Source of the DNA: Megalonaias nervosa | Lineage: Eukaryota > Mollusca > Bivalvia > Unionida > Unionidae | Length of the DNA stretch: 64,000 bases | Assembly (NCBI GenBank): GCA_016617855.1 | Contig: JAECUM010011048.1 | Span: 33,735 to 97,734, forward strand | Direction of reading: 5' to 3' | Part shown: positions 1 to 12,767 of the stretch, in pieces | Layout: the number at the start of each line of letters is the position of its first letter | Position numbering within the stretch: position 1 is the stretch's first letter | The notes under the pieces: model-generated | What the model saw: the letters and a program-made list of their open reading frames with translations, nothing else | The model's database searches: none | Told to the model about the DNA's origin: nothing | Made by a program: the position numbers and the translations under genes

Positions 1-2074
1 TAAAGAATTCAGACTGTTTCCTTTACCAGGAAAATAAAAATTACACACACAAAATAACGAAGGAAAAGGCTAACAGACGCGAAACTATTGAAGCAACAAA
101 AAGAGTTTTATGTGAGAGTGTTCTTACAAGTACATTGAAAAGAGAAAAGTAGGACAAAGAGAAAGAAGGAGGAGAGTGTCAGCACAGGTGAGCTCTGTCG
201 CATTATATATGATGAACCGGTGGAAAGAGAAATGCACACACACAATCATACTTCTTGCGACATCAACAGTTTCTAAGGAAGAGAGCAAAAGCGAAACCAG
301 AATTTGCATTCACCATATGATTTCTAGCCGAAATGTGGAGTCAGAATGATATTGCTTACATAAATACAACCATGACTCGAGTTGTGTTCAATATTGGCCA
401 CTTTCATAACTCTGTATTGAACAATGTTATTTTGAGCCAGAATTAACTAAACATTTACAACATAACCTAACTTTTTCGACAAAGTGAAAAAAAAAACACC
501 GTGATAATAATGGAATAATAAAACATATAGTATTAGAAAGAGACCGTGAAGCTGAAACCGCCATAAAAAGAAATACATGAAACTGATCCGTACATCCCCC
601 AAACGGAAATGAGGGCAATTTTGCAAAATGCCTGCATCAGACAAATAGGACAGTGCGTGAAGAGAAAAATGTTATTGTTGATGAAGGCAATAAAAAAAAA
701 CCCACATCCGCCATGCAAAGAAAGCATTATACTTACAAAACAAGGAACAGTGCTTACATTAAAGTTCTAAACTATTCTCCTATGACGTCCAAGAATACTA
801 CGCATGGAAATGGGCCTCGGAACAAAATAAAACCAAAAAAATAAGAAAAACATTGTTACGTATCGGCTTTTTCAAAAGTAACTAAAGAAAAGAGTGAAGA
901 CAACAAGCTTTGTAAGTTTTAACAAAAATAATTTATTTCCCTAGAAAACAAGATGAAAAGGGTGAAAATATGAAATAGGACTTACAGTTTGTGAAGAAAA
1001 TCCAAACATTTATCCTAGTGCTGAAAAAAATACAAGTCCTATCACTAAATAGTTTTAACTGAATCCAGGTTTGAATCTTGATAACGTTCCAAGATGGAGG
1101 ATGATGACGTCAGGTGAAGTCTTCACACAAATGTCCAGATTTTCACGTTGAACCACAATTTGTACTGTACTATTCCAACTTCGAATGAATTTCACTGAAT
1201 GTCTTTGTCCTAAACCACTTGTGTAGTTTTCCAGGGAAAAATAAATTATTATTTAAAAAGTAGATGAACTCCTATTGCTGTCATCTATAAGAAAACACAT
1301 CTCGAGCTCTACAGATGTAAAGAAAAATAAACTCTCTCCAGCACAAGAAAAGTAATACCTTCTTCTCAAGGTATAAGAACGACTCTGACTATTTCACAGG
1401 AACCTAAGTGTTTTTAAACCGAACCAAAACGTCATTTCATGCACACGCACGAAGAACGCGTGGGGTTTTTTTTATCATCTAACAATCGCAGTACATGATG
1501 TAATCACGTATGCTTAGGAAATGACCCTGGCCACAACCAATCGTTTACGCCGATGTTTATCCAGTCAGCAAACTAAAATAATGCTTACGCAAGCCAAGAG
1601 TCATATTTACGTTCTAAATAAACACGATGTTTCTTTCAAAAATATCAGATCCCGTGAATATAATCATCATCATAATAAAATATAATGATACAAAAATGAA
1701 ATAAAAAGAATTCAAATTTTAACACACAAGTATTAAACTACATGGTCGTAACAAACATACTTATATTGCAACAAAGCAGGGCTTACATCATAAGAATAAA
1801 ACGTCATTTTGTATTGAAATAGATAACATGCCATATAGTAAAGTCCAATCAAACTCGGTGATGCATGTCCTACGGTGAAACTTGCAGAGACGAGATAGTA
1901 GAGCACTCATAGTACAAGATAGATGTACTACGATTCTAGAAGCATAATATATTGAGCCCGACCTGAAAACACAACAGAGCAAGCAAAGTAAAGGGTACCT
2001 ATTAGGGATTGCAGTTTTCCAAGGGTAGTTTTACCCCTAACTACCTATGACTTTATCAACGTTAAACCAACTAG
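1..2074. other. Intergenic, no gene recognised
   Basis: No coding exon or recognisable element was found in the first 2 kb. Short open frames here lack family resemblance. About 885-1250 resembles the 5' half of the dispersed 0.74-kb repeat seen at 5703 and 34969 (shared 'acaacaagctttgtaa' and 'tttatttccctagaa' blocks, then an 'acttacag' block), but it is diverged. The stretch 1250-2074 shows nothing. Confidence 0.5.
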
Positions 2075-4175
2075 TTGTGACTAAAAGCAGATTACTAGTG
2101 GATTGGATGATGTGACTATCAGCAGATTACTAGTGCATTGGTGTGATTATCAGCAGATTACTAGTGCATTGGATGTGATTCAGCAGATTACTAGCGCATA
2201 GGATGATGTAACTATCAGCAGATTACTAGTGGATTGGATGATGTGACTATCAGCAGAATACTAGTGCATTGGATCAGATTACTAGTGCATTGGAGGATGT
2301 GACTCAGATTACTAGTGGATTAGATGATATGACTATCAGCAGATTATTAGTGGATTGGAAGATATGCCTATCAGCAGATTACTAGTGAATTGGATGATGT
2401 GACTTTCAGTAGATTACTAGTGGATTGGATGATGTGACTATCAGCAGATTACTAGTGAATTGGATGATGTGACTATCAGCAGATTACTAGTGCATTGGAT
2501 GATGTGACTATCAGTAGATTACTAGTGCATTGGATGATGTGACTATCAGCAGATTACTAGTGGATCTTGTGACTCTCAGAAGATTACTAGTGGATTGGAT
2601 GATGTGACTATCAGCAGATTAGTGCATTGGATGATGTGACTATCAGCAGATTACTAGTGAATTGGATGATGTGACTATCAGCAGATTACTAGTGGATTGG
2701 ATGATATGACTATCAGCAGATTACTAGTGAATTGGATGATGTGACTCTCAGCAGATCACTAGTGCATTGGATGATGTAACTATCAGCAGATTACTAGTGG
2801 ATCTTGTGACTATCAGCAGATTATTAGTGGATTGGATGATGTGACTATCATCAGATTACTAATGTATTGGATGATGTGACTATCAGCAGATTACTAGTGC
2901 ATTGGAGGATGTGACTCAGATTACTAGTGGATTGTATCATGTGACTATCAGCAGATTATTAGTGAATTGGATGATGTGATTATCAGCAGATTACTAATGC
3001 ATTGGATGTGACTATCAGCAGATTACTAGTGCATTGGATGATATAACTATCAGCAGATTACTAGTGAATTGGATGATGTGACTATCAGTAGATTACTAGT
3101 GCATTGGATGATGTGACTATCAGTAGATTACTAGTGCATTGGATGATGTGACTATCAGCAGATTACTAGTGGATCTTGTGACTCTCAGAAGATTACTAGT
3201 GGATTGGATGATGTGACTATCAGCAGATTAGTGCATTGGATGATGTGACTATCAGCAGGTTTGGACTAGTGCTAGTTTGGATGATGTGACTATCAGCAGA
3301 TTACTAGTGGATTGGATGATATGACTATCAGCAGATTACTAGTGAATTTGATGATATGACTCTCAGCAGATCACTAGTGCATTGGATGATGTAACTATCA
3401 GCAGATTACTAGTGGATCTTGTGACTATCAGCAGATTATTAGTGGATTGGATGATGTGACTATCATCAGATTACTAATGTATTGGATGATGTGACTATCA
3501 ACAGATTACTAGTGCATTGGAGGATGTGACTCAGATTACTAGTGGATTGTATGATGTAACTATCAGCAGATTACTAGTGAATTGGATGATGTGACTATCA
3601 GCAGATTACTAGTGCATTGGATGTGACTATCAGCAGATTACTAGTGCATTGGATGATGTAACTATCAGCAGATTACTAATGGATTGGAAGACGTGACTAT
3701 CAGCAGAATACTAGTGCACTGGATGTGAAAATCAGCAGATTGCTAGTACACTGGATGATGTGACTATCAGCAGATTACTAGTGTATTGGTGTGACTATCA
3801 ACAGATTACTAGTGCATGGATGTGACTATCAGCAGATTACTAGTGCATGGATGTGACTATCAACAGATTACTAGTGCATGGATGTGACTATCAGCAGATT
3901 ACTAGTGCATTGGATGATGTGACTATCAGCAGATTACTTGTGAATTGGATGATGTTACTATCAGCAGATCACTAGTGGATAGGATTATGTGACTATCAGT
4001 AGATTAACAGGCCTGTAGTGGATTGGGCAAGGAAATCCATGAATCATAATCTACTACCAATTCCACCATATTCTGATGTATTCTCCCCCAAAAGGAGGAC
4101 TAATGCAGATTACTAGTGCATTGGATGTGACTATCAGCAGATTACTAGTGGATAGGATGATGTAACTATCAGCAG
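2075..4175. repeat. 35-bp satellite array with higher-order structure
   Basis: About 60 copies of a 35-bp unit that reads gattactagtgcattggatg followed by atgtgactatcagca. Variants differ at 'tgcatt/tggatt/tgaatt' and by small deletions. A distinctive 'ggatcttgtgactctcaga' variant occurs at 2562 and again at 3171. A second, 'ggatcttgtgactatcagc', occurs at 2799 and 3414. A block of about 0.61 kb was therefore duplicated as a unit. No coding potential. Confidence 0.95.
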
Positions 4176-4281
4176 ATTAACAGGCCTGTAGTGGATTGGG
4201 CAAGGAAATCCATGAATCATAATCTACTAGCAATTCCACCATATTCTGATGTATTCTCCCCCAAAAGGAGGACTAATGCAG
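4002..4281. repeat. Direct duplication at the satellite edge
   Basis: A segment of about 105 bp beginning 'agattaacaggcctgtagtg' and ending 'aaaaggaggactaatgcag' occurs twice, from about 4002 and from about 4166, nearly identical (ctactacc versus ctactagc). The copies are separated by two satellite units. The array edge and its flank were duplicated together. Confidence 0.85.
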
Positions 4282-5702
4282 TTTTAACACAGTGACAAAT
4301 AAATGAATTAATTAAATAGTGTTCAATGTCAAAGCCATATATATGCAACTTCTGCCAGTATCTTATGGTCATGTAAGCTCAGTTTATATACTACTCACTG
4401 CAAAGTGTTGTCAGTTTTAAGCTGCTTATATTACACTTTGTGTCCAAGGTGACATAAAAAATACTAAATGTGGAAAATTCTAAGTATCAATTTGCACATC
4501 TGTGCAACATGCTTGACTTGTATATGATATCTGGTTGAACAGTCTGTGAACTATATTCCAGAAATGAGGATAAAAATGTTTATGGACAGGCAGATTACAG
4601 ACAGATAAAAAAGTAGCTTTGCTCTATCCCTGAATAAATAAAGGTGTCATGGATTGAAAGAAATCGTAATAAAAATTGCCATTCCATTTTTTTTTTTTTA
4701 TTGTAAGACACATAAGAATGAGAAAAGAAATAAAATATTGTAAAGATTGATTTACTATCAATATTATCAATATGTGGTGTGAGTGTAATAGCGAAGTTCA
4801 TAATTAAATAATATGGAATAACTCACACATAAAATTAACGTGGATACTATTACATCTATCTTTAAATCTGGTATTGTGCTTGTTTAAGGTACTTTGAAAC
4901 AAAACAAATTTATGTCTTTTAAAGAAATTTGGAACATTTTAATATAAATACTGTTACATTTTTTTAATTATGTAGCCAAACACCACACCAATGGAAAAGA
5001 ACGACAAAAGGAATATGTATGCTAACCTGTATTTTGAAACGTTAGATTTAACTGTAAACCATCAAATGATTATGATACATTTTTATGGAAAGGTAATAAA
5101 GGAAAATGTTTGTTGACCTAAAAAAATAAAAATCATATTGGCATATATTTTTTGCAGTATTTCTATAGGTATTTGGAAATGATTTTATCTCATGCCATTG
5201 AAAGTACATTCAAAATCAAATTAGGCAACTTTCAAAATCACATTTTTGCACAAAATTTTTCAAAGAACAAAATTTTGCAACAAAATATCAAAAGCAGACA
5301 CAAGTATGAGCTACTTTTTCTAAATAAACAATATTATTTGAATACATATTTTGGCACTGTACTGAAGCAAACTGCTTTTGGAAAAAATTAGAAAGGTAAT
5401 GTAAAATTGGATCCAGCATTGACAGACTTTTATGTGAATGCAAGTACACATCTGGCAATCAATTAATATACTGGAAACTTTACGGTAACTGCTCTGAGTG
5501 AAAGAATTACGAATAAGAATGCCACAATAACTTTATGGGCTGAAATAGATTACATATTGCAAGTAAAGTGACTCTAATTTTCATGGAATATTTTAAATTT
5601 TTTTTACTTAAGTACAAGTTTTCAATCATATTTTGCACAACCAAGTATTGGGGCTGCAACCGCAATGGAGAAATAATCTTAATATTTAGCGTTATAATTC
5701 TA
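4282..5702. other. Intergenic, nothing recognised
   Basis: AT-rich DNA with no exon, repeat array or mobile-element signature that I can support. The open frame at 5152-5391 (79 codons) has no recognisable family and biased AT-rich composition, so I treat it as chance. Confidence 0.4.
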
Positions 5703-6800
5703 TGGTCTTAAACTAAGTAACATAAAAGAGCAAAACCCAAATTTAGTAAAATTCAAAAAATAATTTATTTCCGGAGAATACAAAGTTAAAATTTTAAAGA
5801 AACTTACAGTATTGTGAATTAAATCCGCAACAGTCCTGAAAGTTCTATCACAACTCCAAAAGCATGGAGAGTTCAGAATGGATTTCAGCAGTGTTGCAAA
5901 TGAATTCCACTCTTGAATGTGCTGACCTAGCTTTGAATGTGGTGATGTGCTAACAGTCTTGATCACAATGATATAATCCAGAATGTCTTTAAATAAATTC
6001 ATGTTAATTCCAAAAAGTGATTTAGTCCAAAAGTGTCAATGAGCACTTTGTAATTCCAATGAATAATTTAAATACATGTACGTAAATAATCCTGAAGATC
6101 ACTATCAATAAAAGATTGATTCCACAAGACAATGATAAAATAGGAATAAAATAATTTTGTTGATCACTATCTTTACGTAAAAACCTAAAACACAATATGA
6201 GGACCAGGATGAAAGTAAAAAATTCACTTCCAGAACATTCTAAGTTGTAAACAAGGTTAGGTCTTTTACTGAAATTTTAATAAATGTCAAAACTCAGGTA
6301 GACCAAAGAATTTCCAAGGGTAAAACCTAAATGCTAAACTCAAACCCATGTAAATATTATTTTTTAAAAATGACATTAGTCAGGTAGGCTCAAATTCCTA
6401 CCCACAATTATGGGGTGTGTGTGTGGGTGATTGATTTGGATTTTTAATGTAGCTTTAACAATTTTTCAGTCATATCACTACGATGTGTGCAGTGTGGCAG
6501 TTTATAGTGATGTCTAGCACTGAGGCAGCATGTCGCAGACATTTAGGATAATGTCCCACCCAGTCACATTATCCTGACACCAGGCCAACAAGTCCTAACA
6601 CTAACGTCTTAATGCTGAGCGCCTAGCGAGGCAGTTGTTAGTACCATTTTTATAAGTCTTTGCTATGACTCGGGGGCGGGGGGGATGAACCTGCCACCAT
6701 CCGTATCCAAGGCAGACGCTCTATCCGCTAGACCACTGGAGCAGTCACTCAGTTATGGACAAAAGTCAATCATACAATACGAATTAAATATACATAGCAT
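5703..6800. repeat. Dispersed 0.74-kb repeat, copy 1, split by a SINE
   Basis: Starts 'ggtcttaaactaagtaa' and ends near 'aattaaatatacatag', like the copy at 34969-35695. Shared blocks include 'aacttacagtattgt', 'ccagaacattctaagttgta' and 'agtcaggtaggc'. Without the inserted SINE (6414-6750) both copies are about 0.73-0.76 kb. There is no obvious inverted or long terminal repeat and no coding frame, so the class is unknown. Confidence 0.7.
6414..6750 (-). mobile_element. tRNA-derived SINE, family A, copy 1
   Basis: Read on the minus strand it begins 'ctccagtggtctagcggata', a tRNA-like box A region. A weaker box B region follows, then a body shared with 36488-36836 ('gtgctagacatcactataaa') and a tail of 'attaaaaatccaaatc' plus CA repeats. 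Flanks are aattatgg (6406-6413) and agttatgg (6751-6758), a target-site duplication with one mismatch. It sits inside the dispersed repeat. Confidence 0.85.
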
Positions 6801-7529
6801 TAGAAGAAAAATTAAGAGACCACAAAAACACATGAAGTATACTACTCTATAATAAGGGTGTTAAGAAAAACAAATATTTAAGTGCAATTTAAATTGTAAT
6901 GTTTATGGAGTAAAAATGTTAGTGTGAGAGGGTTAAGTGGTGGCCCAGACAATTGATTGAGTGATGTCAAAGATATGATTATTTATTGGTTTATCAGGCT
7001 GACAACAGGAATGTTTTATATTTTTCTGAAATCTAAAATTCCTCAGACTTTATGCAGTGGACTATATCGAATGATGGCCATTTTCTGCCCCTTTATTATT
7101 TTCTTCATACTGATGTTATATTACATGCATGAGGTGGAGTTATTTTATTTCTTACATAAGTTTATAAGTTTGTGCTTATAATCCAGCTGCATTGGAACCT
7201 GCGTGTTGACAAAAGACTTGAAAATTGTCAAACTTTTCAATATTTTTCTCACTGATGAACCTACCGATATCTATAAATTATTCACCAAACTTAAAATGAT
7301 GATATAAAAATACTTTTGTCACTTTTATGCCATGAAGTTGTATATTAATATTTAATTAAAAGATAGTATTAACTTGCTCCTTGGAGTCCACAATGAATAT
7401 ATGCAAGTTTACAAAAGAACTTAATGATGGCTAAAGTTTCACTGCAAAATTAAAAGCTGTCATTATTTGCATTGAAAGTGAACACTGATGAAAATTAAAA
7501 TATAATAATGCTCCCCATCTGAGAATCAA
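6801..7529. other. Intergenic, nothing recognised
   Basis: No gene or repeat recognised. The 74-codon open frame at 6957-7181 has a hydrophobic, AT-driven composition, no family resemblance and no splice context. Confidence 0.35.
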
Positions 7530-8155
7530 AATCATGCTCTCCTGCATAGCAGGCAACCCCTTATCAACTGTGTTAACATCCCTATTGAAATTTGCATGGC
7601 ATGCTGGCTGCCTTCTTATCAACTATGTTAGCATTCCTACTGAACTCTGCATAGCAGGCAGCCCTCTTACCAACTGTGTTAGCATCCCATTGAACTTTGC
7701 ATGGCAGGCAGCCCTCTTACCAACTATGTTAGCATCCCTATTGAACTCTGCATAGCAAGCAGCCCTCTTACCAACTATGTTAGCATCCCTATTGAACTCT
7801 GCATAGCAGGCAGCCCTCTTACCAACTATGTTAGCATCCCTATTGAACTCTGCATAGCAGGCAGCCCTCTTACCAACTATGTTAGCATCCCCATTGAACT
7901 TTGCATGGCAGGCAGCCCTCTTACCAACTGTGCTAGCATCCCCATTGAACTTTGCATGGCAGGCAGCCCTCTTACTAACTGTGTTAGCATCCCCATTGTA
8001 CTTTGCATGGCAGGCAGACCCTTTACCAACTGTGTTAGCATCCCCATTGAAATTCTGTATGGCAAGCAGACCTTTTACCAACTGTGTTAGCATCCCCACT
8101 GAAATTCTGTATGGCAAGCAGACCTTTTACCAACTGTGTTAGCATCCTTATTAAC
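7530..8155. repeat. 51-bp minisatellite
   Basis: About 12 copies of a 51-bp unit containing 'ggcagccctcttaccaacta' and 'gttagcatccctattgaact'. Because 51 is a multiple of three and the unit lacks stops in several frames, it opens long frames on both strands (minus 7623-8117, 164 codons; plus 7701-8090, 129 codons) with a 17-residue period. I see no sign that either is a real gene. Confidence 0.95.
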
Positions 8156-8934
8156 CTTTGCAATTTAACTGAAAATGACATACCGATATATTGTGTTCAC
8201 AATGAAGCTCATGATGAGTTTACTCCGCTATTCTGTATCTTACGTTTATTCCAAAATTAATATTATACCCATGTGAAGAAAGATCAACTCATTAAAAATT
8301 TCTTAAATATACCAAGAGCATTTCCTTCCTCTTTAGAAATTCAGAACTTTTATTTCAGGAGATGGGAAAACCACCCCCACATGGAAAGTGATGGAAGAGA
8401 CTCATTAGGCATAAAACATCAGAATCTTTTAGTATGTTTTTATTGTGAAAACTAAACATATCTACTCATATTTCTTATAGCATAATTTCTGTGTCAACAA
8501 TATTCAGGTTTGTTGAACAACAAATTAAACTTAAAAAACATTCAGTTCCTTTCAAACTTGCCACTCACGAGGCCATGCTTGTGACATAAAACAAAAAGGG
8601 GATAGAGAAAGATAAATAACATTATTCCAACAATCTGAATTCATTTGCCTTCTTTATTTCAAATGTAGAATACTACTAGGAAAAAAATAAAGACACAGCG
8701 AGGAATGTAATCAAATTTCTTTACAAGCAGTGATTCTCCAACTCGGAGGTGAATATGATGATTCAGCAACAAATGTCAATGCTATGAGATACAATTTTTA
8801 AGCAGTTTAGTTCTTAGTTACCAATACAACCTTATGATATTTTGGGCATATGTTTGTCAATAATAGATACACCATGTCAAAATTTCTTCTTGGAGCACAC
8901 CTGCACTCATACCTAATATGGAGTATGATGTATC
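8156..8934. other. Intergenic, nothing recognised
   Basis: AT-rich spacer between two minisatellites. I found no exon, mobile-element end or structured repeat. Confidence 0.35.
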
Positions 8935-9335
8935 CTATGGTTTCCAATATACAAGTCCATGTTTAATGGTCCTTTCCAATATACAAGTCCATGTCTAATG
9001 GTCCTTTCCAATATACCAGTCCATGTCTAATGGTCCTTTCCAATATACAAGTCCATGTTTAATGGTCCTTTCCAATATACAAGTCCATGTCTAATGGTCC
9101 TTTCCAATATACCAGTCCATGTCTAATGGTCCTTTCCAATATACCAGCCCATGTCTAATGGTCCTTTCCAATATACCAGTCTATGTCTAATGGTCCTTTC
9201 CAATATACCAGTCTATGTCTAATGGTCCTTTCCAATATACCAGTCTATGTCTAATGGTCCTTAGCAATATACAAGCCCATGTCTAACGGTCCTTTCCAAT
9301 ATACCAGTCCATGCTTGATGGTCATTTCCATTACG
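8935..9335. repeat. 32-bp minisatellite
   Basis: About 12 copies of a 32-bp unit containing 'aataccagtccatgtctaat'-like sequence and 'ggtcctttcc'. Neighbouring copies differ by single bases (ccatgt/ctatgt, acaagt/accagt). The two ends are the most diverged. Confidence 0.95.
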
Positions 9336-9774
9336 TCAGTCCAGGTTCGATGGTTACTTTTTATATGAAATAGCCATCTACAAACAAAATTACTGTAAAA
9401 CCATTTAAATTTCTGTATTGACTGACACATTAATACAAAAGCTATTATATTTTTAAAAATAAAATGGGAAGTTAAAAATGATCAGTATCCATAGTCGTTT
9501 TGCGAATTTCCCATGATATGAAGTTCCATAATTGACAAGAGTTGTGTAAACTTAAAAATTGTCAAGGTTTGAGCCGATTTATTGTGGAAATAGCATTTTA
9601 TGACTATAACTGAGTAGAGCTGTTTTTCTCTTCATTTAACTACTTGATAATCTTGTATTCTAATCATGCTGACACTTCTACATGCATATGTTAGCACTAG
9701 ACAAGCATCTTTTTAAAATTAAAAGGTATTAAAGTTTATATTAAGGTCTATCATGAGGGAATTTATCTGAAAAT
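9336..9774. other. Spacer, nothing recognised
   Basis: AT-rich spacer between two minisatellites, with no supported feature. Confidence 0.35.
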
Positions 9775-10020
9775 AGGTTCAAATAATCCCTCCAAAGTTT
9801 GGTAGAATGGGTGCTTGTACCCCCTCCAAAGCTTGGTAGCATGAGTACTTGTACTCCCTCCAAAGCTTGGTAGCATAGGCACTTGTACCTCCTCCAAAGC
9901 TTGGTAGCATGGGTACTTGTACTCCCTTGGTAGCATGGGTACTTGTACCCCCTCCACGGCTTGGTAGCATGGGTACTTGTACCCCCTCCAAAGCTTGGTA
10001 GCATGGGTACTTGTACCTAA
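9775..10020. repeat. 34-bp minisatellite
   Basis: About seven copies of a 34-bp unit containing 'ggtagcatgggtacttgtac' and 'cccctccaaagctt'. One copy near 9925 is shortened to about 23 bp. Overlapping minus-strand open frames here are by-products of the repeat. Confidence 0.95.
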
Positions 10021-10179
10021 CATTTGTGGATATCTCTCAGTCTAAGTGTGGTCACCCAAACTCATGTTGCACTAGGGCTGTTCTCGTAAAATATAGCTGG
10101 AAACCAAAGAAGGAACTTTAATGTGGAGTAGTCCCTCATATATGCTATTTAGAATTCTGTATTGGTTTCATCGTTGAGT

Positions 10180-10860
10180 AATTAGAGCACCCTGGCATAT
10201 ATTTTCAAGGTCAAATGATCCTTTGCTGGTGAATAAATGCCAGTGGGTTCAATCCTGTGCTGTTCTTTCTAGCTTTGATAGTTTGAGGCCACACCACTTT
10301 AGGACATCTTTCAGGGTGTCTTTGGGGGCCCCAAGTAGCCGAGTGGTCTAAAGCACTCACCATTATGGATCATTACCATCTCACCTCTGTCTGTATGGGT
10401 TTGAGTCTCGGGTTTGGCCAATGTGGGTATGTGAGAAAGCTTGCCAGTAGCTTTTTGTGGGTTGTTGGTTCTTTCCGGGGTTTTCCTGGATTCTTCCTCC
10501 ACCATTTATACTGGTCACTATGTATAGCCTATCTTGTGCTGAAAAATGGCATTAAACCCTACAACAACAACAAACAACAAAATCAGGGTGTCTTTGTAGT
10601 GCTTGTGTGGTCGTCCTTGGTTTCTTCAGCCATATGGCAGTTCCCCAAAGATCTGTTTTGGCAAGTGGGTGCCATCCATTCTGATGACATGGCCTGACAA
10701 GCAAAGTTTAGCTTTGATCAGTATTGCCTTGATAGTTGTCTTGGCTTTATCCATGATTTTGAGTGTCTCCATCTTTATCCATGATTTAGTAAATTCCTCA
10801 TAGTGGATGATGTCAATTAACTGTCTGGTACTGGAGGACACACTAAGTTTATAGTTCTGT
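10180..10860 (-). pseudogene. 3' remnant of a LINE (RTE-like reverse transcriptase C-terminus), split by a SINE
   Basis: The minus strand encodes a peptide with the typical tail of invertebrate LINE polyproteins: 'LCLSGHVIRMDGTHLPKQIF' (about 10640-10715), then a stop, then 'QGRPHKHYKDTL' (about 10583-10620). Past the SINE it resumes with 'DVLKWCGLKLSKLE'. The 'GHV.RM...LPKQ...GEL...GRP..RYKDTLK' pattern is typical of RTE/BovB-like and related clades. In-frame stops and the insertion mark it as dead. The clade is inference from the motif. Confidence 0.75.
10325..10582 (+). mobile_element. tRNA-derived SINE, family B, full-length copy with CAA tail
   Basis: Begins 'ggggccccaagtagccgagt'. 'tagccgagtgg' fits a Pol III box A and 'gggtttgagtctcgg' lies where box B should be. 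The body includes 'gtgctgaaaaatggcattaa' and the tail is a CAA repeat. It is flanked by a perfect 14-bp duplication, tcagggtgtctttg, at 10311-10324 and 10583-10596. The same body occurs reversed at 38686-38857. Confidence 0.92.
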
Positions 10861-12469
10861 AAAGATTACATCATAGCAGCTTTATCATGACACAACAGTA
10901 TGTGAAATAACATCAAGTTGTACTATGCATTTCAGCCCAATTCAGTTGTCAAAAATAATTCTAAAAATTCTTTTCAAGAAAATTCTCATTCATTTAATTT
11001 TTGGGAAAAACACATCAAAATACAATTTATCATTTAAGCTATTGGTGGTATAAAATAACTAAATTGTAATGTTTGCACTGATGGATATTGTGGTTGTGCT
11101 GAAAGCACACAGGACTTGCAAGATATCAACATGGTACTACAGATCACAATATTCAACAGCGCAAACACTGTGATTGGTTATGCTCTGAGTCAAGTCAAAT
11201 CTACTAAAAGCTAGATGGATGGACTAAATTCTGGATCTGGAATTTCATGGATTAGTGGTCCACATGGATTGAGTTAGATAAATTAGGATTCCAACTGTGT
11301 TTATCTACAAATGGAAAAGAAAAAAATGTGATGCATTCCTGCACTGAAGGGAAAATGAATGGATATAAAATTACATGTACTATGTGTCATCCTACTTAAA
11401 AAACAGGAGAGAAAAGGAGTTTTAATGAACCAGTACTAAAACTCTGAATCTGGATGATCCACAAATAACTTTGAGAATTTCATTTTAATGCAGTACACAA
11501 ATCTCATTGTCCTAAGTGGTCAGACATAAAACCATTTACAAAAGTGTGGTATTAACATCACAGTTAATCAATTACATTTTGAAAGACAGCATTCACATTT
11601 ATATAAGCAATACATTTATACCACAATAAATAAACTTACCGTTCTTGGTAAAAATAAAAAAAAACTGTGTCAGAATATGTATAGTGTTTCTTACACAGAA
11701 AGGCAGGTAATGTTATACATCAACGGACTTTGCATCACCATAAATCCTCAATAGACAGTGGGTGTAAGGAATGATGTCTCATCCAAGAGCTGTGCTCTAA
11801 TACTTTTTGAAATTTTCTTTTCTTTATATTATATCACTAGATATTTTACATGAACATTTGAAACATTACTTAGGAAATGACAGTGATTTTCTTACAAAAC
11901 CAATTTCTACTACTGTTTCAAGTCAGTACATTTCCTGACAATATAAACTGACATTTCCATTTGTGAGTTTTACTTTAAATAAGATGGTCAGATATGAAAA
12001 TCAGAATTAATACTGTATTTATATAGCATGCTTTTTGTTAGGTTTTAAGAAGGGCAAGATTTCTTGTGTTCAATTATAGTCTAGGAGGATACGTAAAGTT
12101 AAGTTCTAAAATTGGCAACATTGCTTGCGTTCAATTATTGCCTGGAAGGATATGTAAAATTTACATGACTCAACATCCTTCGCTATAGACTTTCTATTTC
12201 ATCACTTCACTTCATAATGAGAATTCCCTAATCTGAGTGTGACATACTATTGATACAAACAGAAGACCCTATATCAATGAAAACTATTCAATGAACACGG
12301 TATTGAGACAAAATGTTGTAAACAAGAGTACTGAAAGTGACATGCCTGCTTCTTACCTTTTCCATTCACATCTGAGCTAGGTACATGACTGTTGTATAAG
12401 ATGTTGTGGACCTAGATAAAGTTTTAACAAAATATCTGTAGGGGTTGAAAAGATAAATCCTGGATAAGG
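10861..12469. other. Intergenic, one small duplication
   Basis: No gene recognised. At about 12046-12165 a 60-70-bp segment containing 'gttcaattat...ctaggaggatacgtaaa' is followed by a diverged copy ('gttcaattattgcctggaag'). The rest is unremarkable AT-rich DNA ending at the DIRS-like element. Confidence 0.4.
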
Positions 12470-12640
12470 AAACCAATTACTTTTAGAAAAATATGTTTCT
12501 TTCATAATATTTACCCAGTCATAATACCTCTTGAGAGCTACAACTACCTCACAAATCCAGCCATCCCAGGCTAAATCTTTATAGATAAAAAGATAAAAGT
12601 TATCTGCCCACCTAGGTGGCAGCTAGGTAGAAAGATCACT
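12470..12640 (-). repeat. DIRS element 3' inverted terminal repeat
   Basis: Read on the minus strand, this stretch has gatcwytcta...ctgccac, then 'tttagcctgggatggctgg', 'gtattatgactgggtaaata' and 'gaaagaaacatatttttcta'. Each block has a counterpart in the same order at 16890-17024 on the plus strand, with moderate divergence and a roughly 25-base insertion after 'tgaggtagt'. Confidence 0.75.
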
Positions 12641-12767
12641 AAATACAGCGGTTGGTGCCACATCTCATGAATTCTTCAGCTACTACTGGAGTGCCTTCCA
12701 TGCTTTCTATATGGATGTAACTGCAGGGAGGCTGGGAGGGTGTATGAGTATTATGTATTATGTTAGC

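Noticed and set aside
653..844. Small plus-strand frame near the window start as a gene
   Set aside because: 63 codons of Lys/Asn-rich AT-driven sequence, no family resemblance or splice context.
2075..4175. Regularly spaced repeats that could suggest a CRISPR array
   Set aside because: Units are contiguous with no unique spacers, and the genome is eukaryotic (spliced MINDY4, SINEs, LINEs). The same applies to all the other arrays.
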